This document shows positions 52,293 through 60,728 of a DNA stretch of 64,000 bases, one piece after another. A program made the translations under genes and the position numbers. The notes below the pieces were generated by a model. The model saw only the letters and a program-made list of their open reading frames with translations, made no database searches and was not told where the DNA came from. This DNA comes from a bacterium (GTDB lineage Bacteria; Sysuimicrobiota; Sysuimicrobiia; Sysuimicrobiales; Segetimicrobiaceae), in assembly GCA_035307765.1 (NCBI GenBank), contig DATGHU010000034.1, forward strand, positions 62,001-126,000, in the 5' to 3' direction. Positions within the stretch are counted from its first letter, which is position 1. Every line of letters begins with the position of its first letter.

Positions 52293-53357
52293 CTATCGCT
52301 GCTCCCGGCTCGGGAACATCGCCGGCGCCAGATTCCGCGGTCGCGGTGGGGCCTCGTCGAGGACAGCGTCCCCCGATCCGGTTGCACGCGGCTCGGGTTC
52401 CGCGGGGAGCCCCTCGGCCGGCGGCGTCGCGGCACGGTTGACCACCAACCGGAAGACGTCAGATCGAGCATAGTGACCCGTGACATCGAAATCGTAGCGA
52501 CCCTCAACAACCCGGCGCAGGTCGAGATCCGCGGTCAGGATTCCCTCGCTGCCGAACAGCGGTCCCGCCAGGTAATCCCCAAGCGGCCCCACGATCGCGC
52601 TCCCGCCCCGGGAGAGGATCTCTGGCTGGTCCTCGAGTTCCTCGCGCACCTCCAGGTCCGCCGGGTACATCCCCTTCGTTACGTACTGACAACAGGAGAG
52701 AACGAAGCAGCGCCCCTCGCAGGCGATATGACGGATCGTAGCCTGCCAGGAGTCGCGCGAGTCCGCGGTGGGAGCGACGTAGAGATCGACGCCCTGAGTG
52801 TACATGGCCATGCGTGCAAGCGGCATGTAGTTTTCCCAGCAGATCAGACCACCCAGGCGCCCGTAGTCAGTCGGAAACACCGGCAGCGTGCTTCCGTCAC
52901 CTTCGCCCCAAACCTGCCGCTCGGCTGCGGTCGGCTTGAGTTTTCGGTGACGTCCCAGGATCTCCCCGTTCGGTCCGACATAGAGGAGCGTGCAGTAGAG
53001 GGTCCCTCGGCTGTACGTCGTGTCGCGCTCGATGACGCCCATCGCGACGTATGCGCCCACCTCCTGAGCGGCGCGGCAGACCGCATCGGTCGCCGGACCA
53101 GGAATCTCGACCGCGTTCGCCCAGTAACGGGCCCACGTCCGTCGCCCGGCGGATGACCGGCTTCCTAGCTTGGTTCCAAGCCCCAAGCCCCACAGGTAGG
53201 CCGGGATGTACGCCTCCGGGAACACGATGAGTTTCGCGCCCCGAGTCGCCGCGGATCGGATCAAGTCGCAGGCCTTCTCCACCGTCGCTTCCCGGTCGAG
53301 CACAATCGGTGCGGCCTGGATCACCGCGGCGCGCACCGTTGGAAACGCATCGCCCAT
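52293..53357 (-). CDS. Nitrilase-type carbon-nitrogen hydrolase
   Basis: 354-residue nitrilase-superfamily enzyme with the Glu-Lys-Cys triad: Glu48 in FPEAY, Lys139 in RHRKLKPT, Cys173 in GLICWENY. CWENY and the preceding IPAYLWGLG mark the true nitrilase branch (nitrile to acid plus ammonia). ATG 53357 has a GGAGGGAGG site. A Pro/Arg-rich C-terminal tail of about 50 residues is longer than the core needs. It is a single gene and the nitrile substrate is unknown. Confidence 0.87.
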   Translation of the reverse strand: MGDAFPTVRAAVIQAAPIVLDREATVEKACDLIRSAATRGAKLIVFPEAYIPAYLWGLGLGTKLGSRSSAGRRTWARYWANAVEIPGPATDAVCRAAQEVGAYVAMGVIERDTTYSRGTLYCTLLYVGPNGEILGRHRKLKPTAAERQVWGEGDGSTLPVFPTDYGRLGGLICWENYMPLARMAMYTQGVDLYVAPTADSRDSWQATIRHIACEGRCFVLSCCQYVTKGMYPADLEVREELEDQPEILSRGGSAIVGPLGDYLAGPLFGSEGILTADLDLRRVVEGRYDFDVTGHYARSDVFRLVVNRAATPPAEGLPAEPEPRATGSGDAVLDEAPPRPRNLAPAMFPSREQR

Positions 53358-53618
53358 GATCCCCCTCCCTCCCGGGAGCCCGAACCGCAGGTCGTCCCTG
53401 CGCCATCATTCCGCACCCGCCCCCCCCTCCCTGCCGAACCCGCTTCGATTCCCGCGCCGAGCCGGGACGCTGACGGAGGCGAGGCGAGCCGCGGACGAGG
53501 ACTGATGCCGCGACAGAACGAACTGATGCCGCTGATCCTCAGATGGGATCTCGTCGCGAATGGGTGCATTGATCTCCAGGGCGACACCGCACGAGCAACG
53601 CCTCGGCGAACAGGCCGG

Positions 53619-54347
53619 ATGCAAGTTGCCGACGATTTTCCGTCCCACAGACGATGGGGAGGCTTTCCCGTAAACCGGCCAACGCGGATCGCACAAGCGA
53701 CGATGACGGCTCTGGCATTGTGGGTAGCTGTCTCCCTGCCGGGGCCCACGGCCGCTTCGGCGGCCGTGACGGTAAAGGGCGACCGGGCAGCATGGGCGGA
53801 GATCGCGGCAGCCTACCGCAAGCTGAACAGCCTCTCCGGGTACCGCATCAAGGGCGACATTTCCGTCAGCGGCGGGCCCGGCGGCGGGACGGTGAGCGGC
53901 GAGTTTGCGCCGCCAAACGCCTACCACCTCACCCAGCAGAGCCCACGAGGAACGTCTGAAACGTTCTCCGTGGGAGGCAAGATCGTCAGCAGGCAAGCGG
54001 AGCCGGGGTGTCGGGGGCGCTCGATGCGTGACTCGGCGCAGGATCCGAATGGATCCCCCTTCTTCAAGGACCCCGAGGACTTCGACGGCGAGTACACCAT
54101 CACACGGCAGCCGGATACCACGATCGACGGTACACCGGTTCACGCGTATGGGATTGTCATGCGCGCGCCGCGGGGAGGCGGGCAGATCACCGGCACCATT
54201 TCTATCGGAACCGAGACCGGGCTTCCCCGCCGCAACGTCTTCACGATCGCCGGGGTCAGCGGGCAGGGCGGGGGGACGACGGGGACGAGCACCACGGACT
54301 TCTATGACCTTGGCGCAAAGATAGCGATCGTGCTGCCCGACTGCTGA
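53619..54347 (+). CDS. Exported protein, LolA-like lipid-carrier type (uncertain)
   Basis: Start uncertain: ATG 53619 gives 242 residues and a long N-terminus, ATG 53703 gives a bare signal. The hydrophobic stretch MTALALWVAVSLPGPTAASA is a signal peptide. The mature part has a helix WAEIAAAYRKLNSLSGYRIKG then strands (GTVSGEFAPPNAYHLTQQS, TTIDGTPVHAYGIVM). This layout resembles LolA/LppX-like open beta-barrels of outer-envelope carriers, with a Gly-rich loop near the end. A Cys occurs in PGCRG and at the very C-terminus. Function unknown. Confidence 0.55.
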   Translation: MQVADDFPSHRRWGGFPVNRPTRIAQATMTALALWVAVSLPGPTAASAAVTVKGDRAAWAEIAAAYRKLNSLSGYRIKGDISVSGGPGGGTVSGEFAPPNAYHLTQQSPRGTSETFSVGGKIVSRQAEPGCRGRSMRDSAQDPNGSPFFKDPEDFDGEYTITRQPDTTIDGTPVHAYGIVMRAPRGGGQITGTISIGTETGLPRRNVFTIAGVSGQGGGTTGTSTTDFYDLGAKIAIVLPDC

Positions 54348-54456
54348 CACGGACGAACCCCGCCACGCGGCGACGCGCCCAGCCAGCGCTCGGCTCCCGG
54401 TGCTACCCCGACCTCAGGCCGGATGCGTCCGCCGTCGCGCGGCGGCCAGGGATATC

Positions 54457-55371
54457 CTAGGGAGCGCACGCCGCCCATGCCCCTGGCGGAGTCGGCCAGG
54501 TCGCGGCCTCAGGATGCAGCAGCGTCCCTAAGATCTCCAGCCCGTCTACGATTCTCGGCCCCGATCGGCTGAAGTAACTACTGGCGTCGGTGGCGTAGAC
54601 CCGTCCCGAGGCAACCGCGGGAAGTTTCCGCCACTCCGGGCGGGCGGCCAGCGCAGCCGCCTCGGCCTGTGTCCGAGCCACGTCGAACCCGCAGAGCCCC
54701 AGCACGATGACCTCAGGGGTGGCCGAGGCGATATCGGCCCAGTCGATCCGGAACGATGGCCGGCCTTCGCGGCCGATCATCTCTCGGCCGCCGGCAAGCG
54801 CGACGAGCTCCGGCATCCAGTGCCCGCCGCAGAAGGGTGGGTCTAACCACTCCAGGCAACAGACCCGCGGACGGCTACGGCCCCGCGTCGCCGCCTCGAC
54901 CTTGGCGATCCGCGCCTCAAGACGCGCCACGAGATCCCGGGCTTCGGCTTCCGCCCCCACGGCGGTCCCCACCACCGAGATGTCGTTGAGGATGTCCGCC
55001 AGCGTGTGCGGGTGCAGCTTCAGCACCCGTGGCGGCACGGGGAACGCCTCGATGATCGGCCGGATGTCGGACTCCGGGAGGGCGCAGACGTCGCAGAGGT
55101 CCTGGGTGATCAGCAGATCCGGGCGGAGGGACCGCAGGCCCTGAACGTCTATGGTGTAGAGGCTCTCCCCGCGGGTCAGCGACCGCTCCACCGCCGCATT
55201 AATCTGGGCACTGCTCAGCGAGGCCGAGTCGATGGTGCCGTGGACGACAATCGGGCGCCGGCGGATTTCCGGAGGAAAGTCACATTCGTGTGTGATTCCC
55301 ACCACATCGGGGGCCAACCCCAGGGCGCAGACAATCTCGGTCGCGCTCGGCAGGAGGGTGACGATCCGCAC
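54457..55371 (-). CDS. Cobalamin-binding protein (BtuF family) without signal peptide
   Basis: 304 residues from GTG 55371, about 11 bases past GGAGGAGG. A GTG at 55383 abuts that site. The start VRIVTLLPSATEIVCALGL and the later QDLCDVCALPES and CCLEWLDPPFCGGHWMPEL are typical of BtuF-like vitamin B12 binding proteins. No signal peptide is visible, so it may be cytosolic. Such unsecreted forms exist in several phyla. No btuCD genes lie near. It follows the HAD phosphatase gene after 236 bases. Confidence 0.82.
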   Translation of the reverse strand: MRIVTLLPSATEIVCALGLAPDVVGITHECDFPPEIRRRPIVVHGTIDSASLSSAQINAAVERSLTRGESLYTIDVQGLRSLRPDLLITQDLCDVCALPESDIRPIIEAFPVPPRVLKLHPHTLADILNDISVVGTAVGAEAEARDLVARLEARIAKVEAATRGRSRPRVCCLEWLDPPFCGGHWMPELVALAGGREMIGREGRPSFRIDWADIASATPEVIVLGLCGFDVARTQAEAAALAARPEWRKLPAVASGRVYATDASSYFSRSGPRIVDGLEILGTLLHPEAATWPTPPGAWAACAP

Positions 55372-55607
55372 GCTTCGCTCCACCTCCTCCCCGTCCCACG
55401 CCCCAGGCGGACCGGGGCCAGGACTTCCCGCACCATGGTTCGACGGCGCTAGAACACGCGCCTTGCTCCCGAATCGGGGCCGCCTCCGAGCCCACGCGAA
55501 GGGGTGCTTGACCGAAGCTCACGCCCGCGCGTGCGCCCCGACCACCCGTTTCCGCTTCTGGGCATCCCCGGGAGGCGCAGCGGTGTCCAGGGATGGACGG
55601 AGGCAGG

Positions 55608-56276
55608 CTACGCCGCGTCCGGACCGCGCAGTGATGCGATCGTCTCCACCGTCACCTCTTCCAGGCTGGACACGACCAGATCGGCAGCGGTGAAATCCAG
55701 CGAGCGGGTGAGCACCGAGGGGACGGCGATGCAGGCCATGCCCGCGGCCTTCGCCGCCTGCGCCCCGTGTGGGCTGTCCTCGAGCGCTACGCACGCCGCC
55801 GGGGCGGCCCCCAGCCGATGCGCGGCCAGGAGATAGACGTCGGGGGCCGGCTTCGCCCGCGGCACTTCGTCTCCCCCCGCCGCCGCATCGAACTCCGCCG
55901 CGAGGTCAAGGTTGGCGAGGGCCCTAAGGATCCACGACCGGCGTGAAGAGGAGGCGACCGCGGTCCGCCAGCCCGCCCGTCTCACCGACGCCAGCAGTGG
56001 AACGACTCCGGGTAGCGGTTTCAAGTAGTCCGGCGCCACGGCGTCGTGCTGTTTCTGCCACACCGCGGTCACCTCTTCGGGCGGCGCGGGGCTGCCCGGC
56101 CCCCGAAAGGGGGCCAGCGGATCCCAAGGACGGTCGTTGCGGCCGATGTTCTGCAGCCAGGAGGTGAGCGGAAAGCGCAGTCCGTACCGGGCGTACGCCG
56201 CCTGCCAAGCGAGGACCTCGGGGGTTTCGCTGTCGAGGATCAGCCCATCAAGGTCGAAGATCACAGCCTGGATCAC
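55608..56276 (-). CDS. HAD-superfamily phosphatase/phosphoglucomutase-like protein
   Basis: 222-residue HAD hydrolase. The nucleophile motif is FDLDGLILDSETP at the N-terminus. The cap region has APDYLKPLPGVVPLL, then VASSSRRSW with the motif II Ser, and AKPAPDVYLL plus ALEDSPHGAQAAKAAGM for motifs III and IV. It is the beta-phosphoglucomutase-like subclass. The GTG at 56276 overlaps the stop of the histidine kinase gene, so it is likely the third gene of that operon. Confidence 0.88.
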   Translation of the reverse strand: MIQAVIFDLDGLILDSETPEVLAWQAAYARYGLRFPLTSWLQNIGRNDRPWDPLAPFRGPGSPAPPEEVTAVWQKQHDAVAPDYLKPLPGVVPLLASVRRAGWRTAVASSSRRSWILRALANLDLAAEFDAAAGGDEVPRAKPAPDVYLLAAHRLGAAPAACVALEDSPHGAQAAKAAGMACIAVPSVLTRSLDFTAADLVVSSLEEVTVETIASLRGPDAA

Positions 56277-57406
56277 AATCGCCCTTCCGCGGACGCGCCG
56301 CGTGGGCGTCCCGGTCCCGCGGGAGCCGCCGCGGCGGGACGGGCCAGGGGGAGGCTGAACCAGACCGTCGTTCGCCCGTCAGCGCTGCTGGCCCCTGTCT
56401 CGCCCCCGTGTGCCCGCGCGATTTCCCGGACGATGGCGAGTCCGATCCCGGCGCCGCCCGTTGCGCGCGAGCGGGATTTCTCCCCGCGGTAAAACCGCTC
56501 GAAGATGTGCGGGAGATCGTCGGGCGTGATCTCTTCCCCAGTGTTCGACACCTCGAGGCGGACGGCCCCCGCCGCCGCCCGGACCGCAATCGTCACCTCG
56601 GCGTGGAGGGGCGCATACCTGAGAGCGTTGTCCACCAGGTTCCGAAGCGCTTGGCCCACGAGATCCCCGTCGGCCTCCACCGGGGGAAGAGATGGATCAT
56701 ACAATTCGCTCAGCCCCATCCCGCGGCGGGCGAACTCGGGGCCGTAGACCGCCGTGAGTCGGTCGACCAGCGCACGCAGGTTGACCACCGTCGACCGCGG
56801 ATGGGAAACGCGGGCGTCAAACTGGCTCAACTGATGGAGGTCATCGACCAGCCGGACCAGCGACAGCACTTCCTCGTGCAACATCACCAGCGTCTCCGGG
56901 CTGGGCGGGGTTACGCCGTCCCGCAGCGCCTCGAGGTAGCCACGTAGGGTCGACAGCGGGGTCCGCAGCTCGTGGGCCACGTTCGCCACCAAATCACGCC
57001 GGAGCCCCTCGATCAGCTGGAGGGCCGCCGCCATCTGGTTGAGCGATTCGGCCAACCGCCCGATCTCGTCACGCCCGTGGCGGGGGAGACGCCGGCCGTA
57101 ATCCCCCCGTGCGATCTGCTCCGCCAGGACCATCATCTGCTTGAGCGGGCGCACGATGCGCATGACCAAGATCCATCCGGTCAGCATCGCGATTGCCGCG
57201 GCAACCAGGCTGCTCGCCAACAGGATCCGCCGGCTCGACACCTGGAATTCGGCCTCGATCATCGTGGGGTCGACGTGATAGCGCATCATGATCGCCATGA
57301 ACGTGTGCGACGCCTGCTGCTCGAGCGCCACCCCCGAGATGACCACGGCAACGGCGATGACGAGCCACTGCACGCCGAGCAGACGCCAAAGGAGACTATT
57401 CCGCAC
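56273..57406 (-). CDS. Membrane sensor histidine kinase
   Basis: 377 residues from GTG 57406. Two membrane helices (LGVQWLVIAVAVVISGVAL; ILLASSLVAAAIAMLTGWIL) bracket a short extracytoplasmic loop of about 30 residues. A HAMP domain follows (RPLKQMMVLAEQIARGDYGRR). The phospho-histidine is His145 in VANVAHELRTPLS. N-box DNALRYA and G-boxes GGAGIGLAIVREIA are intact. The stop overlaps the downstream HAD gene. The start overlaps the response regulator gene by 11 bases. The small sensor loop resembles PhoR-type kinases. Confidence 0.9.
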   Translation of the reverse strand: MRNSLLWRLLGVQWLVIAVAVVISGVALEQQASHTFMAIMMRYHVDPTMIEAEFQVSSRRILLASSLVAAAIAMLTGWILVMRIVRPLKQMMVLAEQIARGDYGRRLPRHGRDEIGRLAESLNQMAAALQLIEGLRRDLVANVAHELRTPLSTLRGYLEALRDGVTPPSPETLVMLHEEVLSLVRLVDDLHQLSQFDARVSHPRSTVVNLRALVDRLTAVYGPEFARRGMGLSELYDPSLPPVEADGDLVGQALRNLVDNALRYAPLHAEVTIAVRAAAGAVRLEVSNTGEEITPDDLPHIFERFYRGEKSRSRATGGAGIGLAIVREIARAHGGETGASSADGRTTVWFSLPLARPAAAAPAGPGRPRGASAEGRL

Positions 57407-58100
57407 GACCGTCCCCCACGAGCTTGTACCCCACCCCGCGCACGGTTTGGATATACCGAGGGTGCAGCGGGTCATCCTGCAGCTTCTCACGAAGCTTCCC
57501 GATGTGGACGTCGATCGTCCGATCGACCACCACCGCTTCGTCGAACGCGTAGACGTGGGCCAACAGCTGGTCCCGGGTGAAGACCCGGCCGGGGAACTCC
57601 ATCAACGCCTGCAGCAGCTTGTACTCAATGGGCGTGAGCCGTACCTCTCGGCCGTCGATCGACACCTCGTGGCGCTCCAGGTCCATTACCAGCGGGCCCC
57701 GCACCAGCCTGGGGATCAGCGGTTTTTCGATCGACGAACGCCGCAAGATCGCACGCACCCGCGCGACGAGCTCCCGGGGGCTGAAGGGCTTGGTCACGTA
57801 GTCGTCGGCCCCAACGGAGAGCCCCACCAGCTTGTCCACTTCTTCGATTTTCGCCGTGAGCATCAAGATCGGGACGTTGGAACCCCTGCGGATCTGCCGA
57901 CAGAGCGTGATGCCGTCGATCTTCGGCAACATCAGATCCAGGATGACGAATCCCGGGCGGTGCCGGGCGAACACCTCCAGCGCCTGCGCTCCGTCGTAGG
58001 CCGCCAGCACCTGGAACCCCTCCCGCTCGAGGTACATCCGAACGAGCGAGATCAGCTTGTGATCGTCGTCGACGACAAGGACGCTCGTCTCCTCCGCCAT
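57396..58100 (-). CDS. OmpR/PhoB-family response regulator
   Basis: 234 residues. Receiver phosphoacceptor Asp55 in FVILDLMLPK, with Asp11-Asp13 at its start and Lys104 in YVTKPF. A C-terminal winged helix of the OmpR type follows (REVRLTPIEYKLLQALMEFPGRVF, VVVDRTIDVHIGKLREKL, RGVGYKLVG). ATG 58100 follows GGAGGGG. About 45-70 bases upstream are three TTCA units at an 11-base pitch, the arrangement such regulators bind, so autoregulation is likely. Confidence 0.92.
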   Translation of the reverse strand: MAEETSVLVVDDDHKLISLVRMYLEREGFQVLAAYDGAQALEVFARHRPGFVILDLMLPKIDGITLCRQIRRGSNVPILMLTAKIEEVDKLVGLSVGADDYVTKPFSPRELVARVRAILRRSSIEKPLIPRLVRGPLVMDLERHEVSIDGREVRLTPIEYKLLQALMEFPGRVFTRDQLLAHVYAFDEAVVVDRTIDVHIGKLREKLQDDPLHPRYIQTVRGVGYKLVGDGRAE

Positions 58101-58143
58101 GACCCCTCCGCGGACTTTCCCCTCGGTATCGACCCGTAGTTTA

Positions 58144-58169
58144 TGAACCTCGTGTGAAGGTTTGATGAA
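58144..58169 (-). promoter_or_regulatory. PHO-box-like direct repeats (three units, 11-base pitch)
   Basis: On the minus strand the tetranucleotide TTCA occurs three times at exact 11-base steps (58166-58169, 58155-58158, 58144-58147), each preceded by C, C or G and followed by AT- or C-rich text. This is the layout of PhoP/PhoB-type binding sites, and GTTCA at 11 bases is the actinobacterial PHO-box form. It lies in the shared region between the regulator and the methyltransferase operon and could control both. Confidence 0.55.
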
Positions 58170-58339
58170 GACCCTCTCGAACCTGTCTGTGCTTCCCGAG
58201 GGGTCCGGCGGGATCCCTCTCCCCTGGGCCGCCGTCGCCCCCCATTCGTCCACCGCGTGTTCCATCCCGGGGCATGATCTCGGCTGCGGGGTGTTACGAA
58301 GATGTGAATTCCCTGTGGATACAGTTGAAGGGGACATCG

Positions 58340-59053
58340 ATGAACATTACCCACTCGACCACACCGGAACTCATGGACGCCCCGGGTCGCCCGGCCGGCG
58401 AACTCCGAGAGAACCTCCGCGACCTCGAGCGGATGAACCGGTTCCTGGGCGGACACGCGATCGTCCGCGCGTACCTAAACCGGGCGCTCCCGGTGTGGCG
58501 GCGGCGGGGCGGAACCGCGGGAGCGGCGCTGGTGGTACTGGACGTTGCAACCGGAGGAGCCGACGTGCCGACGGCCGTGGCCGCGTGGGCGCAGAGGCGG
58601 CGGGTAACCATCCGCATCGTGGGCATCGACCGCCACCCCACCATCGCCCGGCTCGCCCGCATCTCGGCGGCGGCCTGCCCGGAGGTGACGGTGATCCGGG
58701 CCGACGCCCGGGCCCTCCCCTTTGCGGACGCGAGCGTCGATGTCTGCCTCTGCAATTTGGCGCTGCACCACCTGACCGCCGAGGAGGGGCTGGCTCTGGT
58801 CCAACGCCTCCATCGATTGAGCCGGGTTGGGTTCCTGATCGTCGATCTCCTCCGATCTCCGGCCGGATACGGTGGGGTATGGCTCGCCACCCGCTTCGCC
58901 CGCAGCGCGGTCACCCGCCACGACGGGCCGCTCTCGGTTCGCCGGTCCCGGTCGTGGGCGGAGTACCGGCAGTTCGCCGCGGCGGCAGCGATTCCAGGGC
59001 TCCGGCTGATCCGTCACTCGCTTTTCCGCGTCTCGCTCTCCCGGATCGGATAG
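58340..59053 (+). CDS. Class I SAM-dependent methyltransferase
   Basis: 237 residues from ATG 58340, which has AAGGGGA. The motif VLDVATGGADVPTAVAAWA near residue 70, IVGIDRHPTIARLARISAA and DASVDVCLCNLALHH mark a Rossmann-type methyltransferase. The N-terminal helix ENLRDLERMNRFLGG is typical of those found next to polyketide and quinone-lipid genes. First gene of a four-gene operon; 7 bases separate it from the FAD reductase gene. Confidence 0.83.
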   Translation: MNITHSTTPELMDAPGRPAGELRENLRDLERMNRFLGGHAIVRAYLNRALPVWRRRGGTAGAALVVLDVATGGADVPTAVAAWAQRRRVTIRIVGIDRHPTIARLARISAAACPEVTVIRADARALPFADASVDVCLCNLALHHLTAEEGLALVQRLHRLSRVGFLIVDLLRSPAGYGGVWLATRFARSAVTRHDGPLSVRRSRSWAEYRQFAAAAAIPGLRLIRHSLFRVSLSRIG

Positions 59054-59060
59054 CACGGGG

Positions 59061-60263
59061 ATGCTCGACGCACTCGTGGTGGGCGGCGGGCCGGCCGGAA
59101 GCATCGCCGCGGCGGTCCTGGCGACGCGGGGATGCCGCGTCCTCGTCGCGGAGCGCGCGCGCTTCCCGCGGACGAAGCCGTGCGGAGACTATCTCAATCC
59201 CGGCTGCGGCGCCGTCCTTGAGCGCGTCGGGGCCGTCGCTGAGGTCGAACGCGTGGCGCTGCCGGTGCCGGGAATGCGCATCGCCGCGCCGTCCGGCGTG
59301 TCGGTCGTGACCGCGTTTTCGAGTGGCGGCGGCTACGCGCTCCCCCGTCGAACGCTCGACTACGTGCTGATGGCGCATGCCGCGCGGAAGGGTGCGGCCG
59401 TAATCGAGGAGGCACGGGTCACGGCATTGGAACCCGAGGCGCGGGGCCTCCGGGTGACCGTGGAGCGCGGGCCCGGGCCGGTGCGGCGCGAGTCCTACCA
59501 CGCCAGGCTGGTGATCGGCGCCGACGGCATCCGCTCGGAGGTCGCCCGGATGATCGGCGCTGGGAATCCGCCCCGGAGCGGCCGGTTTACCGTGGGCGCC
59601 TACCTCCGCGATCTCCCGCCGGACGCCGCGCCGGGGGAACGGCTGCCGGGAGAGATCCACTTTGCCCGAGACCGGTACTGCGGGGTTGCGTATCTCCCCG
59701 GGGGGCTGGCTAATGTCACGATCGCCCTCTCCAGGAGGACGGTCCGTTCGTGGCGGGGGGCCGTCGCCGCCGGGTATTGGGCCGCGCTTCACGACTTCCC
59801 GCGACTCGCCGACCGACTCGCCCAGGCAGCCATCGTCGGAGGGCTGCGGACCAGCGGCCCCCTAACCTTCTGGCGCCGCCGCAGCGTGGCCTGCGGAATC
59901 TTGCTGGCCGGCGACGCCGCCGCGTTCATCGACCCGATGACCGGACAGGGGGTCTCCCTGGCCCTGCGCGGCGGCGAGTTGGCCGCGGAGGCCGCGGTTC
60001 GCGCCCTCGATCACGACGGGCCGACGACGCGGACCCTGGCCGCCTACGATCGGGCGCGGCGGCGAGAGTTCGCCGGCGCGGTGTTCCTGTCCAGGATGCT
60101 GGAGCACCTCGCCTTCCGCCCCATGGTGATCCAGCGGGCCGTGCGCGCGATGTCCGCGCGCCCGGATCTCGCGACGCGGTTTATCGACGCGGTGGGGGGC
60201 GTGAGTCCCGCCACCTCTGTGCTCCACCCCAGATTCCTCGCCGGCATCGCCGGGATCGGGTAG
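59061..60263 (+). CDS. FAD-dependent oxidoreductase (geranylgeranyl reductase/PHBH-like)
   Basis: 400-residue flavoprotein. The FAD motif LVVGGGPAGSIAAAVLA is at the N-terminus. RFPRTKPCGDYLNPG carries the conserved PCGD-type start of the geranylgeranyl-reductase group, and GDAAAFIDPMTGQGVSLALRGG contacts the ribityl chain. Substrate unknown: a polyprenyl chain, or hydroxylation of an aromatic. The stop is directly followed by the ATG of the SRPBCC gene. Confidence 0.85.
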   Translation: MLDALVVGGGPAGSIAAAVLATRGCRVLVAERARFPRTKPCGDYLNPGCGAVLERVGAVAEVERVALPVPGMRIAAPSGVSVVTAFSSGGGYALPRRTLDYVLMAHAARKGAAVIEEARVTALEPEARGLRVTVERGPGPVRRESYHARLVIGADGIRSEVARMIGAGNPPRSGRFTVGAYLRDLPPDAAPGERLPGEIHFARDRYCGVAYLPGGLANVTIALSRRTVRSWRGAVAAGYWAALHDFPRLADRLAQAAIVGGLRTSGPLTFWRRRSVACGILLAGDAAAFIDPMTGQGVSLALRGGELAAEAAVRALDHDGPTTRTLAAYDRARRREFAGAVFLSRMLEHLAFRPMVIQRAVRAMSARPDLATRFIDAVGGVSPATSVLHPRFLAGIAGIG

Positions 60264-60728
60264 ATGCATACCGAGACAACGACCCACATCAACGGCAGCC
60301 CGGAGGAGATCTACGGTTATGCCTCCCGCGTCGAGGAATGGCCCCGCTGGCTGCCGCACTACCGCGGCGTACGGGTGATCGCCACGACCGGCAACGAGCG
60401 CATCGTGGAAATGCGGGCCCGCCGCGGGCGGATCCCCGTCTCGTGGTGGGCACGGCAGATCCTCCTCCCGGGGGAGCGCCGGATTCGGTACACGCACGTC
60501 CGAGGGGTCACGCGGGGGATGGAAGTTGAGTGGCGCATCGTCCCGGCCCCGCACGGGACGGTGGTCACGATCGCGCATGATCTGGCGCTCGACTGGCCGC
60601 TGGTCGGCCGCCCGGTCGCGGAGTGGATCATCGGTCCGTTGTTCGTCGAACCGATCGCCGGGGCGACCCTGCGCCGGATCAAAATGCTCGTGGAACAGTC
60701 AACCGCACCTGCTGGAGGTGGAAGATGA
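60264..60728 (+). CDS. SRPBCC-fold protein (polyketide cyclase/aromatase-like)
   Basis: 154 residues of the START/Bet v1 fold: TTTHINGSPEEIYGYASRVEEWPRWLPHY-like start, followed by beta-strands with TRGMEVEWRIVPAPHGTVV and a C-terminal helix ending EQSTAPAGGGR. This is the layout of polyketide aromatase/cyclases and related lipid-binding proteins. It starts at ATG 60264 with no gap, and overlaps the ketosynthase gene by 4 bases. Confidence 0.8.
   Translation: MHTETTTHINGSPEEIYGYASRVEEWPRWLPHYRGVRVIATTGNERIVEMRARRGRIPVSWWARQILLPGERRIRYTHVRGVTRGMEVEWRIVPAPHGTVVTIAHDLALDWPLVGRPVAEWIIGPLFVEPIAGATLRRIKMLVEQSTAPAGGGR

Noticed and set aside
55384-55607. Cobalamin riboswitch before the BtuF-like gene
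   Set aside because: I looked for the conserved B12-box core on the minus strand and did not find it. The segment is GC-rich leader without recognisable riboswitch motifs.
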